A stretch of 64,000 bases of DNA from an uncultured Gemella sp. (GCA_900555985.1 USNF01000001.1:144377-208376), one strand, 5' to 3'. Shown: positions 18,701-28,437, counted from the stretch's first letter. Translations and numbers: made by a program. The notes: generated by a model from the letters alone, not told the origin.

Positions 18701-20890
18701 TGAATATGCATCTATGTCGCCATTAAATTTAAAACCAAATGTTTTAACATATTGAGAGTCTTTAAAATTAGGTCCCATAGCATCTTGGAATAAAGCATTA
18801 TCTACACGCATAGCTTCTTTAAAGATAGCTTTTTCAGAGGCACCTGCACCAAGATTTTTAACAGCTTGTCTTCTTAAATCTGTTACGTGTCGTTGTAATC
18901 GAATTGCATCTTTTAATTCATAATTTCTGAATTTTCTAGCTGAAGAGCCAAGATATGCTCGTTGTGTTTCAGCTAAAATACTATCTGCTGTAGCATCGAC
19001 TACCATGCCACTTTGTCTTGTATAGCCAAGACTATGCATGACTTCAGGAGAAGCTTCAGAAGTATCGAGTTTAGTTCCATTAAATACACCAACGTAATTA
19101 GTGTGTTTACCGAATGTTTTTGTTAATTCATCTGCTGTACCAAATAGATAATGAGTACTGCCAGCTGCACCAGATTTTACACCAGTAGCTTGCAAGGCAA
19201 CACGATACATCTTTTCACCTTTAATACCAGGCATTGCATGATGTATTGTATTGATTTCTTCATCTGTCATTTTATCTATGCCAGTAACAGTATAAGCAGC
19301 TCTGCCTTTTAAGCCATATGTATCGAAACTAGAAGCACTTACTTTGTTGCCATTATGAGTATCGATACGTACACCACGCATACCAATTTCGCCACTAATA
19401 ACATCTTTAGTTGCGTAACCAACACGAGAACTTTTAATACCCATTGCATTATTAATAACAAATGTGTCATTTACTTTTATAACTGGTTTACTAATAGTGG
19501 TATGTTCTTTCAATGCATTGACACGAGCATCATGTGTCATTGGCGATACCATCATATTACCAAGTGTTTGAATATCATCGAAAGCAAGATGGGCGGCATT
19601 ACCTGTAACGACACCATTTTTTATTTCGTTAGCAATTTTAAAAGATTCTTGTTTTCTATAAGATAAACCTTCAGCAGATAATCGCTTTTCAAATTCATTA
19701 AATAATTTTTCATTTCCATTAAAGAATACATTTTTATAAAATTCTTTTGGATTTTGAATATTATTCCTAGTAACATCAAATATATCTAAGTTATTATTTG
19801 TATTAGCATAATATGATGCTTCTGTTGCGAATAATTGTTGAGCATCTTTACTTAACCGTGGGTCTTGTGTTAATCCCATCATAATGTTAGAGTCAAAATT
19901 AATACCATTGTAAGTAGTAACAACAGTATTAGATGTTCTAACTTTATTCATATCATGATAAATTCTAGCAAATACTTTAGGCATTTTTACGCCATTTACA
20001 TTTACTAAGTCTTTAAATTGAGTATCGCCTAAATCTTTTAGTTTATTTAAGCCACCAATAACATCATCATAAGTATATCCTTTTACATCATGAATAGATG
20101 GAAAACTTGTATATTGATGGAAACCATCTTCTTTTAATGCAATCGTTGCTTTATTAGTTAATGCAAGACGGTCCATCAATGCTTGTTCAGTACTTGTTAA
20201 TGGTTTACCGTCTTTAAATTTTTGAGCGATAGGAGTAATTCTATTATATTGTGCTTGGTTAATACCTAAGATAGTAGATTGTGGACCGTGCGTACCAAAA
20301 TCTAGTGATGGATTATCTGTATTGAGTCCAGTTACATTAGCTATACCAGAAGCATATTCTGTTAAAATACCTGTTTCTGGTAATCCATATGGGCTATTTA
20401 ATGGTAATGTTTCTGTATCATAAATTAAAGTTTTACCAGTTTTATTAATTCGTGACCAAGCACTTGCTTGTTGTAATGCAGTACTAGACGCACCATCAGC
20501 ATAATCTAAATTAAATATAGGACCAGATACGCTTGTATTTCTTGGACCGAAAGCGACAGCTTTTGCAATTTGTTCGCCTCTGTCCTTATTTAATTCAAAC
20601 ATATTTTTTAATGTTTCTTCGCCGAATGTTTTTGGTTGTTTAGGAGAGAATATTAAACCGTCTCTCATTCCATAAACAGGATTACTAATTCCTTTTACGA
20701 AAGATTGTGTGGCGAGTACATCATTAATTTTTTTTGTTATTTTTTTTGTTTTAATCTGATTCTTACTTGAATCTTTTTTGTCATTTAAAATATCAATAGC
20801 TTCGTACACATGGTCTTGCATACTTTTAGTAATATGCTTAGTACGAATTGCATTCATATTGATAATATTGTTATTATCTTTTTTAGCCAT
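12791..20890 (-). CDS. Giant virion-cluster protein with DEDDh exonuclease and two-barrel RNA polymerase motifs
   Basis: 2,699 residues, between the tape measure and hub genes. Residues 150-450 carry all DEDDh motifs: YDTET (D158, E160), NGINFD (D333) and HLAFDD (H434, D439). This indicates a 3'-5' exonuclease fold. Further on are features of double-psi beta-barrel RNA polymerases: DGQSVIMPEAL near 1360 and a GNKG lysine at 1430 (first barrel); RYP near 2100 followed 38 residues later by GGDYDTDQI (D2141, D2143, D2145, the three metal-binding Asp of the second barrel); and a QQTFDDFSKKA helix near 2313 where the trigger loop would lie. A Gly/Ala-rich hydrophobic stretch precedes the C-terminus. 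The likely role is a polymerase/nuclease packaged in or ejected from the virion (inference). The exonuclease is well supported by motif; the polymerase is a strong suspicion, with DYDTD in place of the usual DFDGD. Confidence 0.65.
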   Translation of the reverse strand: MAKKDNNNIINMNAIRTKHITKSMQDHVYEAIDILNDKKDSSKNQIKTKKITKKINDVLATQSFVKGISNPVYGMRDGLIFSPKQPKTFGEETLKNMFELNKDRGEQIAKAVAFGPRNTSVSGPIFNLDYADGASSTALQQASAWSRINKTGKTLIYDTETLPLNSPYGLPETGILTEYASGIANVTGLNTDNPSLDFGTHGPQSTILGINQAQYNRITPIAQKFKDGKPLTSTEQALMDRLALTNKATIALKEDGFHQYTSFPSIHDVKGYTYDDVIGGLNKLKDLGDTQFKDLVNVNGVKMPKVFARIYHDMNKVRTSNTVVTTYNGINFDSNIMMGLTQDPRLSKDAQQLFATEASYYANTNNNLDIFDVTRNNIQNPKEFYKNVFFNGNEKLFNEFEKRLSAEGLSYRKQESFKIANEIKNGVVTGNAAHLAFDDIQTLGNMMVSPMTHDARVNALKEHTTISKPVIKVNDTFVINNAMGIKSSRVGYATKDVISGEIGMRGVRIDTHNGNKVSASSFDTYGLKGRAAYTVTGIDKMTDEEINTIHHAMPGIKGEKMYRVALQATGVKSGAAGSTHYLFGTADELTKTFGKHTNYVGVFNGTKLDTSEASPEVMHSLGYTRQSGMVVDATADSILAETQRAYLGSSARKFRNYELKDAIRLQRHVTDLRRQAVKNLGAGASEKAIFKEAMRVDNALFQDAMGPNFKDSQYVKTFGFKFNGDIDAYSTTVDSFHHLVEQAWKTSDAQNYMIDKLESTISNFNPKTDLSGEGYQKAARQYKTWMEAVVNGTPDKSGVGVSGIGLRNREAQSRAYFSMAGWGNAADDAELVVGTNGVNLTSKISSIDPTLKSLDDPRQALHYSKKAIQHLHKTGQISDISWMDGVTSIEKLNEGFTQYVKDNIQDNPSWMKTTSTDMNVHEINPFYGYDSLDDVKNVISVVGSQTPFTMDDIKKNNTKFTNALDRIVDQSVNVNEEQLQDSGKKIFNGLKDRHKAAVKNFALNNIKSAIKNGREVMIGEDAILIDGQKLPLGTLTNDLHGGLYTSINGTRYSTPLKYAVIEKWSPDERKMVPYKLDLVNDYIQGIESVGDKLTDKIYDPTNDNPISSALSYSKKNMETDSIATLGTAREATDSLSVSVFKTMPENLAFIYKNDDTHKKLSIEELNDPNTSLEKKYSHLIATMKEAHEKGQSVSSNDAKVIAETEELWKKDFAKHVPDANQNLVDVYNSAEFHGKSVKHGLLGTMGTTFTAFGSVGTGARGIERQYEEGLYFSKANVNRAKKYNPNITIKADNNITTEAQVRAFKNIKEATGEDLVDTLGGYNYDISTDTIDAIVNQYLEANPDTPDFIKRQLSGLSTYDGQSVIMPEALDAGMDQGSRIKRIDTSKLSTSAESTKKLFAMQGLAPQISFENGRVIFKQGEGTLLGPGNKGIILKGYSGETIHEVAEHNLATISYMQNGRKVKRAKIEAILQDYADNFKLPDSSPIKQSVGDILRKYGIEERLELTPITSRNMLKIGTGDGEKGASYALQVGMGQVDSRIGAFLDAANLSNLKGESISFNLARDTKNGLWKSLIKTANPNADHNEIINNALQQSGFGSLKELNEAAMEERMSASKRLRSAFNFAGLSEDFLILSNGRAGRAKHMEAGINIAERMSSNLYHMGVSPENIKRHLDKYFEGIVVDGKKILTDHAKLIDPDNLQKLALRLERMTTKKVEINGEMHHIQHEYRRLHQERMSVDKTIEKDIMLDHNIFNKTSMKNFSEDDLSAVKKALGEKNAALLPETTARDIFDARQKHFNDTLSYTVGETHVMDNGKLNWDDRIEKEFREKYNLSKGQVEKITNNFKEAGFSHATADKVALSHQFNTGNFAAAISAGELTDDAVKQYADIQGIGITSLENYNTLSAAEKKEFLSSSSPKIIDLGEEIGSFKSRAEGAKGSGRYLSIGYRIPGSEDKYGNKLLEDTDYKTKTALEEASEYLNGNPKVTEETLSTKLDEANLAIANQLKKKGGFMHQLESGKTDGMISTAIEERRIINSDKHFIGDLKVSDLTESKVRPGIIGISEKDARTLYGTELENILGKKHAKGAVNEMIESMKTHGVATNTIRYPAQREGSYTNTYTFVDDTLKNGQISIDKETMGAMGGDYDTDQIANSIKKSMATIDINGETKRLAISQAAFEQLNKMDGITATMDDPDIWNKHQVESLLEGKAKEHFFGKTLEDIQEEVKYGSKGKQFIATEETRMASIAAAVGGLDAGIFDVRAGRDLADQLGYTAIAQENRAFAVALSAVRNIPETATLTPKSGLGTAFDYSVQQTFDDFSKKAYAVVNAKTQKEVEKHAKAFYNSAVEIFSDEAMRGKVAKELINSELFGAEGDHVHNIAKVLTAGLMQTQATGINYGVGRNTDEVAQRTNYKIEGGVAMSDEAYTENSPAGKIRQASSTFGDIEGVDEKYIKANTRYKARSINANAVNAYVNNLEKQHKGLLSSTESMSVINSNIQDEAQAKAELGAESKAVSDNKAVVARMQKDGAENRAGKAIADQQDEATEIGQKAFDDIAGKAKRILMSEKPNMPTGGSFSKIALGAAAGIMLSGYNSNIIKRMPAPATDQAQDAKTAEQGYSASQIPQLSDTSLPILQKAPKKGYIININANTPGGQDITQQLIPTAISNSMDGGKNVNINTSFNRNDNRMTNSQLNSMVNQALSSF

Positions 20891-20954
20891 GTATGATTAA
20901 ATCCTCAGAAGATATAATTCGTTTTTATTCATTTTACATATTACCTTAAATAAT

Positions 20955-20984
20955 AAGAGCTAGACATGTTTTTGTCTAGCTCTT
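20955..20984 (-). terminator. Terminator after the tape measure gene
   Basis: A perfect 11-bp stem (20984-20974 with 20965-20955) with an 8-nt loop lies just after the stop at 20992. It is followed by TATTATTT on the minus strand. Confidence 0.65.
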
Positions 20985-20991
20985 TATTGTA

Positions 20992-23061
20992 TTAATTTGT
21001 CGGTGGATTTTTCTTTAACTCTTCTGCTTTAAGAGTGTCTTTAATTTTCTTTTGCATATCTTTGTCTTTTGTCCAAGAATCTATTTTTGCTTCGATAGTA
21101 CTTTTATCTCCGATGCCGTCATATACTTTAATATCAACATCTTTCAATCCTTGTCCCTTTAATATATATTTTAAATTATCTTCTACTGTACTTTTACTTT
21201 CAGAATAATTACTAAATTTTAAGTCATCACCAAATAAATTAGCAGATGGTGTATCGAGTGTAGATTCATATAAACCGTAATCAGATAATGTAGCACCTTC
21301 ATTTTTAATAGTTTTAGCTTCGATACCTTGCATATCTACATCTGGTCTCCAACCTGCCCATTTAAAATCAGGTAATTTATGTTTAGTAAAATATTCCTCA
21401 TTTGTTTCTTCTTCATCTAAATCCATTTTCCAAGCCATTTGTAAAGCTTTTTTAAGTTGAGGAGAAACTGTATCGAGTATTTTTTGTCGTTTATCTGGGT
21501 TTTTTTCTTTCACAAATTCCATGAAGAATTCTCTATCATTTTGTGGAAGAGCAGACACCATTTCGCCCCAAGAAGAATTTTCATTTAACCCATACATAGT
21601 GGAGTTCATAGCTTTGCGATATAGCATAGCTGTTCTACCCCATTGTCCTACATTTTGGATTACTTTATTTTCTTCTACTGCATTTTTTTCTTTACTTAGT
21701 AATTTTAAATATGCTTTTTGTAGAGGTTGATTTCTTGAGTTTCTTTTTAATCTATCTTTAAGTGATTGATAATATTCTTGCTTCTTTTTAGCTTTATCGT
21801 CAGCTTCTTTTGATTCTTTAACATATTTTTCTACATCGAAACCTTCTTCATCTTTAGCTCGTTTAGCTGCTTCTTCATAAAGTCCTTTGTATTTTAAATA
21901 TGTTAGTCGGTCAAAATAATCTTCCATGGCCCAACGTTTTTTAGTACGTTCAGGTTTCCATTCTTCATTGCCACGAATGACACGAATAGCAGAAGCAAAC
22001 ATAGTACCAGCTACTGCACCAGCTGCTTTACCATATTTACTTTCAACACCAAAGAATTTAGCAAGTTTCCAACCTAAATCGCCGCCTTCAAAAGCTTGTT
22101 CTGCAAAATTATTTCCACCAGTAAATACATGAGCTGCAACTGCTAAGTTAGAACCTACTAAACCCATTTTATGAGCTAATTCATGTTTACCTAACACATA
22201 AGGAATCGCTGCGGATGCTATATATGACCGATTTGTCATTAACATAGCATGACCTAATATTGTATTTTTACCTTTATGTGTTTCGATATAATGTTTGCCG
22301 TATCGTTGAACAATCGTATTCACTAAACTTCTGTCATGAATAGCACGTTCAACAGCAGGCATTAAGAATGTATCGATAGGATGTTCCCATGATTGATACG
22401 AAGTACCGTATACTTCTTCTGCACGATATGCTTCATATGGGTCTCGTACTCGTAACCATTGGTCAGATAAGATAGGAATATCAGCATGAGCTAGTATTTC
22501 AGACATGCCAGCCATAAGTCGTTGACCTAACCCAAAACGAGAAAATAAAGCTGCGGCTGATGTATCACCTTTACGTTTTTCAGCATCACCATTTTCTTCC
22601 ATCATAGAAGATAGAGATTCACCATTAATAAATACAGCTGCATTAGTTGACCGTACTGAATCTTTATTTTTTTGATAGGCTTCATTAGAATCAGTAGCAA
22701 TAGTAACAGTATCGCCTACATGCAAGTATTTACCTAATACTTCTTGCATAGTTTCTTTATCGTTGCTTTTAACTTTAATACCAGCTAATTTATAAATAGT
22801 ATTACCAGACCTAAACCGTCCGTAACCCATAATTTCAGATACAGTTATATTTTGATAATCTACATCTTTCCCTAATACTTGATAATCATAGAAGTCATGT
22901 TTTTTACCTTGTTGGGCACGACGTTCTTTAATTTCTTTCATTTCTTCTTTTAATTTAGGGTCAGTTACAGTTTTAGATGCTATTTCTTTCCATATTTTAT
23001 ATTCAGAAGAATTAGGAGCAATATCCGCTAATATTTTAAATCTATCAAAGGCACCATATTT
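20992..23061 (-). CDS. Tape measure-like protein, exon 2
   Basis: The second exon of the split gene whose first exon is 28425-24265; it adds 689 residues, for a spliced product of 2,076. As a free frame it would need a TTG start with no ribosome-binding site. That TTG is instead the last three bases of the group I intron. Near its start (exon residues about 65-130) is a block like a degenerate staphylococcal-nuclease fold (YKLAGIKV, LHVGDTVTI, AAVFINGESLSSMMEENG). Then come a hydrophobic Ala/Gly region (about 235-350) and a charged helical C-terminus. Being directly downstream of the two tail chaperones supports tape measure or tail-lumen function. The homology is inferred from context. Confidence 0.75.
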   Translation of the reverse strand, partial: KYGAFDRFKILADIAPNSSEYKIWKEIASKTVTDPKLKEEMKEIKERRAQQGKKHDFYDYQVLGKDVDYQNITVSEIMGYGRFRSGNTIYKLAGIKVKSNDKETMQEVLGKYLHVGDTVTIATDSNEAYQKNKDSVRSTNAAVFINGESLSSMMEENGDAEKRKGDTSAAALFSRFGLGQRLMAGMSEILAHADIPILSDQWLRVRDPYEAYRAEEVYGTSYQSWEHPIDTFLMPAVERAIHDRSLVNTIVQRYGKHYIETHKGKNTILGHAMLMTNRSYIASAAIPYVLGKHELAHKMGLVGSNLAVAAHVFTGGNNFAEQAFEGGDLGWKLAKFFGVESKYGKAAGAVAGTMFASAIRVIRGNEEWKPERTKKRWAMEDYFDRLTYLKYKGLYEEAAKRAKDEEGFDVEKYVKESKEADDKAKKKQEYYQSLKDRLKRNSRNQPLQKAYLKLLSKEKNAVEENKVIQNVGQWGRTAMLYRKAMNSTMYGLNENSSWGEMVSALPQNDREFFMEFVKEKNPDKRQKILDTVSPQLKKALQMAWKMDLDEEETNEEYFTKHKLPDFKWAGWRPDVDMQGIEAKTIKNEGATLSDYGLYESTLDTPSANLFGDDLKFSNYSESKSTVEDNLKYILKGQGLKDVDIKVYDGIGDKSTIEAKIDSWTKDKDMQKKIKDTLKAEELKKNPPTN

Positions 23062-23076
23062 CAATTGTGTTAATCT

Positions 23077-23964
23077 TTATATCTCTATAAAGTTCGGACT
23101 ATATCTTTTTAAATTTGTTGGATTTTTTACATAATGTTTTTTTAGTTCTAAAAATTTATCATATTTTCTTTTCATATAAAAAATATTTTCATTATAATAA
23201 AAATAATCATATATTTTCATAATATTTGATAATGTTGACGTTTCTAATTCATATGCTTTTTCACATCCAGTATATTTTTTATGTAACGAACTTTTTGTAA
23301 AAATAACATTTGCTTTTGTACTTAATTCTTCTTTAATTTTTTTTAATATTTCTTCATTGCAACTAACTATATGAAAGCGGCTACGAATTCTTTGTTTATT
23401 ATCATAAAACATAATGGAGCCATCGCCGTCAAAAAAACCAAGAATAAAGTATTTATTATATTTTTCCTTTATGTTTGGAAATATTTTTTTATTGGTTCTA
23501 TTTTCAATTATTCCATATTTTATTAAATTTTTTGTAAATAAAGTGTCATTAATAAATAACCTTGCTTTATTTTTATTATAATAAATTTTTCCTTGGAATT
23601 TTATGTCTTTGGCAAATTGCTCAATTATATTTTTATCTTTAATTGATAATTCAAAAGAAAAATAATAAATTCCATTTCCTTTATTAATTATTGTGCAATC
23701 TGCCATTAAAAAACCTAACCAGTAAGCTTTCTGTGCAGAATTAATATTTTTAAAATAATCTCTATCTGCTATATTTTTTCTTGAATCAGTAATGCTCAAT
23801 GATTCGCCTCTGGTTCTTGTTTTTATATTAAATTTCTTTAACCAATAAATTATTGTTGAATCGTCTACATTGCATTTTTTTGCAATTGTACTTGAGCCAT
23901 GTAAAGAATATTCTTTCATTAGCCAATCTTTATTTTTATATATATTATTTTTTATAATAATCAT
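23077..23964 (-). CDS. Intron-encoded LAGLIDADG homing endonuclease
   Basis: 295 residues. The N-terminal 55 residues form a helix-turn-helix-like DNA-binding region (STIAKKCNVDDSTIIYWLKKF). Two LAGLIDADG motifs follow: YWLGFLMADC at 81-90 and FILGFFDGDGS at 173-183, spaced as in single-chain enzymes. The second keeps its catalytic Asp; the first also ends in an acidic position (D89). It would cut intronless alleles and drive intron spread. It is AT-richer and more Lys/Ile/Asn-rich than its neighbours, as expected of a mobile gene. A possible own promoter lies upstream (TGTACA at 24022-24017, 17-nt spacer, TATAAT at 23999-23994), with AAGGA before the ATG. It looks intact. Confidence 0.9.
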   Translation of the reverse strand: MIIIKNNIYKNKDWLMKEYSLHGSSTIAKKCNVDDSTIIYWLKKFNIKTRTRGESLSITDSRKNIADRDYFKNINSAQKAYWLGFLMADCTIINKGNGIYYFSFELSIKDKNIIEQFAKDIKFQGKIYYNKNKARLFINDTLFTKNLIKYGIIENRTNKKIFPNIKEKYNKYFILGFFDGDGSIMFYDNKQRIRSRFHIVSCNEEILKKIKEELSTKANVIFTKSSLHKKYTGCEKAYELETSTLSNIMKIYDYFYYNENIFYMKRKYDKFLELKKHYVKNPTNLKRYSPNFIEI

Positions 23965-23993
23965 ATCCTTTCTGTATTTTGTTTTATATGATT

Positions 23994-24022
23994 ATTATAA
24001 ACCAACAAAAATAAAATGTACA
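23994..24022 (-). promoter_or_regulatory. Possible internal promoter for the homing endonuclease
   Basis: Minus-strand TGTACA, a 17-nt spacer and a perfect TATAAT lie inside the intron, about 30 nt before the endonuclease ATG. The -35 is weak, so this is tentative. Confidence 0.35.
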
Positions 24023-24264
24023 CCATTTTTCCATAATTATTATGAAAAAATTTTACTTATATCTCATAAAGATACTTTCAATAGTCTCTGAGCCTTCATC
24101 TTCGTCACCGAAGATGCTTGGTTGCGGATTGTCCAATCTTAATCTTTTTTACTATGCCGAGGTAATTATTCTCGCCCTATACTATATCGCTATGTATAGT
24201 TAGTAGATTAAGCTCTAAGGAGTTTCCCGTCAATTCGTACATTTTTAATACGGCAAATATGTCT

Positions 24265-27200
24265 ACCGTATATGTCACTGTGCAATTCATTTAGAGCTTC
24301 ATAACCTGCACCAGGTAATCTAGCTTCGCCGCGTTCGATTGAACTAAAAGGGTCTCCAAATTTGTATGTATCTGGAAGCCAATCTGGCATATTATTCATT
24401 AATGGATTCAGCATTTTATGTCGTCTAAAATCTGGAATAAAACGACGAATGATTTCCATTGTATTGCCGCCAAAACCACCTAAGTTTTCGTCCCAAAATC
24501 TTCTTGAAAAAGATTCCATATTTTGAGAAGTAGCAATGCGTTGTGCATAGTCAGAGCCAAAGTCTAATGTAGCACCAGCCATATAACCATAAATACCAGT
24601 GATAAGTCGAGTTGATTTTGCTAAATCTTGTACGAGTTCATCACCTTTTTTAGCGTTAATTAAATCATTAATTTGGTCAGGGTCATTTAATAAATCGAGA
24701 GATTTTGACGGAGAATAATTTCTTAATTTATCTTTAACGAGTACACCTTCAGATGCATCGAATTTATCATCATCCATGTCGTCTGCATTTAATGATTTAG
24801 TTCTAGCATCTATTTCTTTAGCTTTATTTTGGATACGAGTAATTCTATCTACACCAGTTCGTTTCGTAACGATATCTGATGCAATATCTGCAAATTGGCT
24901 TTTTAAACTATTAATAAGTCCTTTATTAGAAGAAGCCATAGTCTCCATTTTCATTTCATCATACCAAGCCAATGGGTCTAATTTGGTTTTTTGATTTTGT
25001 ACCTGAACACCTAGTGTACTTCTATCACCAGTGACAATAGCATTATTTTGTAATACTTGTTCTTCATAATCTTTAGCTTTAATTTGCTCTTTGGCATTCG
25101 TATACATTTTAACTAATGGACCACTATTCGCTTGACTCATAGTTTTATGAACATCTGTGTAGACATTCATAAGTTCGCCATTTTGGATATTATACGATGT
25201 TATTTTTGTATTTCTATCTGCCTTAGAATATTTAACTTGACGCATAATTTCTGCACCACCAGTTTTGGTAACGAGTACAGATTTTTGACTATCATCAGCA
25301 TCTTCTGCTTTTAATTTAGCATATATTAATGCTTTTAAATCCATACCATTTCGTAATCTATCTGGTTGCATTTCCTTAACTGGTTTAATAATTTCACCAA
25401 TCGTAGGATTTAATATAGCTCCCCAAGGAGTGCCGTCTGCGAATAATTTACCAGATACAGGATATGGTCTATCATCTTTGTGCATTTCTTCTAGCCAATA
25501 AGGGTCAGCTAAATAATTTAAAGTAGAAAATGGATGTGTTAATGTAGGCATTAATGAATGGGCCCATTTATTATCATTAGAACCATATAGTGATTTATCA
25601 TAATAATCTGAAGCCATTCGTCTAGTAAATGTGGGAGCCCAATAATTAATAGCTCCACCACGAGCTTCATTGACACCACCAAAAGTCCACCAAGGTGCAT
25701 TACGAACAGCAGTATATCCATTAGCATAATAATCAGTTAATTCATCTGCGTTATAAAATGTACCGCCATCGCCCCAATATCGCATAATTGGATTGATTTC
25801 ATATTGTTTTTTTAAAAAATCGGTTGCACCTGTAGTATCCATAACACGTCTAGCATTCACATCTATATTAGCTAAACCAGATGCAAATGCTGCTGATGGA
25901 GCGAGTCCAGTATGGTCTTCTACTTCGTCGTCAAAATATTCCAATTGATTATAGGCAATAACACCAGGGAGAATACGTTTTAAAGCAATGCCTTTTAATA
26001 AACTGCCTGCATTACTAGCAGATTGAGAAGATAATCCTAAACCAAAATATTCGCCGACTTCATTAAGACGATGTAACATATAATATGCACCTTGGCTTGC
26101 TGCTGTTACTTCATACATATTATCTCTACCAGCATTAAACTGAGTGAAGTTTTTGATTAATGATGTTTTAGCTCCACTTAAATCACCGTGTATAATATCT
26201 TTTGCGATATTTACAGGTGTCCATGCTTTACGCATAAAACCATATGGATTTTCTCTGTCAGTCATAATATGGTATTTAGGTTCATGTACTTCATCGAGTC
26301 GAGAAGAATATTTATCTACAACTCGTTGTGCATATTGACCAATTTGACTATAATCTTCAGAGTTTAATATTTCATCTACAGAAAATGCTTTATTTAATAC
26401 AGAGTCGTTACTTTTAATGGCATTTTCAATAGAACTATAGGCAATAATGTCCTGAGCATTTTCAGATAATTTACTTGTAAAATCTTTAGTCAGTAAATTA
26501 TTTTCTTTTAATTCGTGAGTGATTAATTGATTAACTTTTTCAGATAAATTATTAAATTCATTAGAGCCGACTGTTTTTTCTGCATCTAGCCAATCACGAG
26601 TATTAAGAGTTACATTGGCTGTACTAACGGTAGCTTTACGTCCAGAATAATTATAGGCCATTTTATTATTGCCCATAACTTGCATAATGTCTTCGGCGAT
26701 AGGATTATAAGCATCTGGGTTATTACCAAGTTCAATACTTAATGCATGTAATGCTTCACGTTTTTCATTTACATTTTGTATTCTATCTATATCTAATAAT
26801 TTATTAATATTAGAATTACCAGTAGCTGCTAAATATTCTTTATCTTGTAAAGAGAATTGCGACTCAGTATGCTCTTTTAAATATTTTCTGAGTTCATCTG
26901 CTTTTTCAAAATACGTTTCTGGAGCTTCTTCTACATTGTTACTATTTAATACATAAGCAGTTTGATTTTTTATATAGTTTTCATTGCCTTGAGTAGTAAA
27001 TTTGCTTTTAAAAAACTCAAACGGGTCTTTTATGTTTTCTTTATCTTGACCAAAATCAAATGTTCGTCCAAGAATGTTATCAGATTCTTTACTTAATGTA
27101 TTGCCTGACATAGCTTGAAACACATTCATTTCACGGCCATATCGGTTAGAAATAACTTTATAATTATTAGTTAAATCTGCATTATAAATTAATTCGCCGT

Positions 27201-28425
27201 TATCATTAGCTACATATGCTTTGCCATTAATATATTCAATGTCGTGTTTTAAATGACCTGTTTTGCTACCACCAGCAAAATATTCCATGCCTGGCGATAA
27301 TGTACCAGCTTTAACAGTAAAATCAATGCCTTTGCCAATACTTTGTTCCATTAAGCCACGGACATTAAGTATTTTACCAGGAAGAGAATCTGCTACAAAA
27401 TTACCTACTTCATAACCTAATTGATTTAATCCAGCTTTAGAATAAACACCACCGTATTTATCAACTTTAATATCATGAGAGATATTCATTGATAATAAGG
27501 CTTTTCGTTCCGCCTCTGGCAATGTTTGTAGATGTTTATTCATTTCATCGATTAGATTAACATTTTGGTAAATAGGATTACCTAATTCATTTTCAGCAGT
27601 TTTAACTGCATAATTAAGATTATCAAATTTTTCTGGGTGAGCAAGAACATCACCTACAGATATATCGCCTTTTTTAGCTGTGCCAAATCTGCTATTTAAT
27701 TGAGTTGTACTACTTAATAGTTTTGCTTTTTCATTTTGTTGCTTAATTAAAGCACTTACTTGTTTATTTTTATAAGATTCATCATTGACTCTTTTTAGGT
27801 ATTCGCTTCTAGCTTCTACCATAATTTTATGTTGTTCTTCAGTGAGTTTATGTTTTTTTAACTCATCTAAGAATTCTTTTTCTTCATCTTTTGGTCTAGT
27901 AGCAAGTCTATGAGTTCTGATTAAATTATTAACTTGATTAAATTGATTTTTTTCAAGATGAGTATATCTATCTAACACTGCATCTGCTGAATCATGAACT
28001 GCTTTTGCACCAAAATTAATTTGTGCATCTTGCGAAGCTGTTTTTCTTAATACTGATGCTTGTGCTATTTTATGAAGCACGGTATTGTCACCAGCACTAT
28101 GAATGCCTACTCTTTGAGAAGTATTATTGAAACCTTTTTTAAAAGCACTATATCTTACAGCAAAATCTCCTGCTGTTAAATCGTCTATTGCTTTAGATGC
28201 AATGTTATTTCTAATAGCTGCACGACCAGCAACAATTTTATTAGCAATATTCGCTGCTCTAACAGAATTTTGCAATAAGTGTTTGCCACCTTTAAACGCA
28301 AGAACAGTTGCGGCACCAACACCTAATGTAGTTAATGCTTTTGATTTCCATTCATTAGCTTGTTCTTCTCTTGTTCGTTTCTTTTGTAATTCTTGTATTT
28401 TACCTAAATCTTCAAAGTATCCCAT
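24265..28425 (-). CDS. Tape measure-like protein, exon 1
   Basis: 1,387 codons from ATG 28425 (AGGAAA site, 12 nt after the second chaperone's stop) to the splice site at 24265. The open frame runs on to 24208 but that tail is intron. The first 60 residues hold a charged helix followed by a short hydrophobic Gly/Ala segment (LTTLGVGAATVLAF). Long helical regions fill 60-700. A less charged, Gly/Tyr/Trp-rich part spans about 770-1050. Near the end is NMPDWLPDTYKFGDPFSSIE, just before the splice junction. A product of about 2,076 residues would imply a tail of roughly 300 nm if the usual tape-measure rule applies (inference). Alternatives are an internal ejection protein or tail-lumen component. 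Confidence 0.7.
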
Positions 28426-28437
28426 ATGTATTTCCTA

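Larger units (their letters stand above)
23062..24264 (-). other. Group I intron (1,203 nt) carrying a homing endonuclease
   Basis: It lies between the two tape measure exons. The 5' exon ends ATACGGU and pairs perfectly over 7 bp with the internal guide GCCGUAU, with U-G at the splice site (P1). The 3' exon AAAUAUG pairs over 7 bp with CAUAUUU immediately before the guide (P10). The intron ends in G. The core contains the typical blocks GACGGGAAACUCC and AAGGCUCAGAGACUAU, and near the 3' end AAGAUAUAGUCC, which supplies the other half of P7. Splicing is in frame: the exons join as DIYG-KYGAFDRF. The endonuclease frame sits between the two halves of P7, that is in the P8 region, and its last codons overlap the 3' core. 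Confidence 0.9.
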
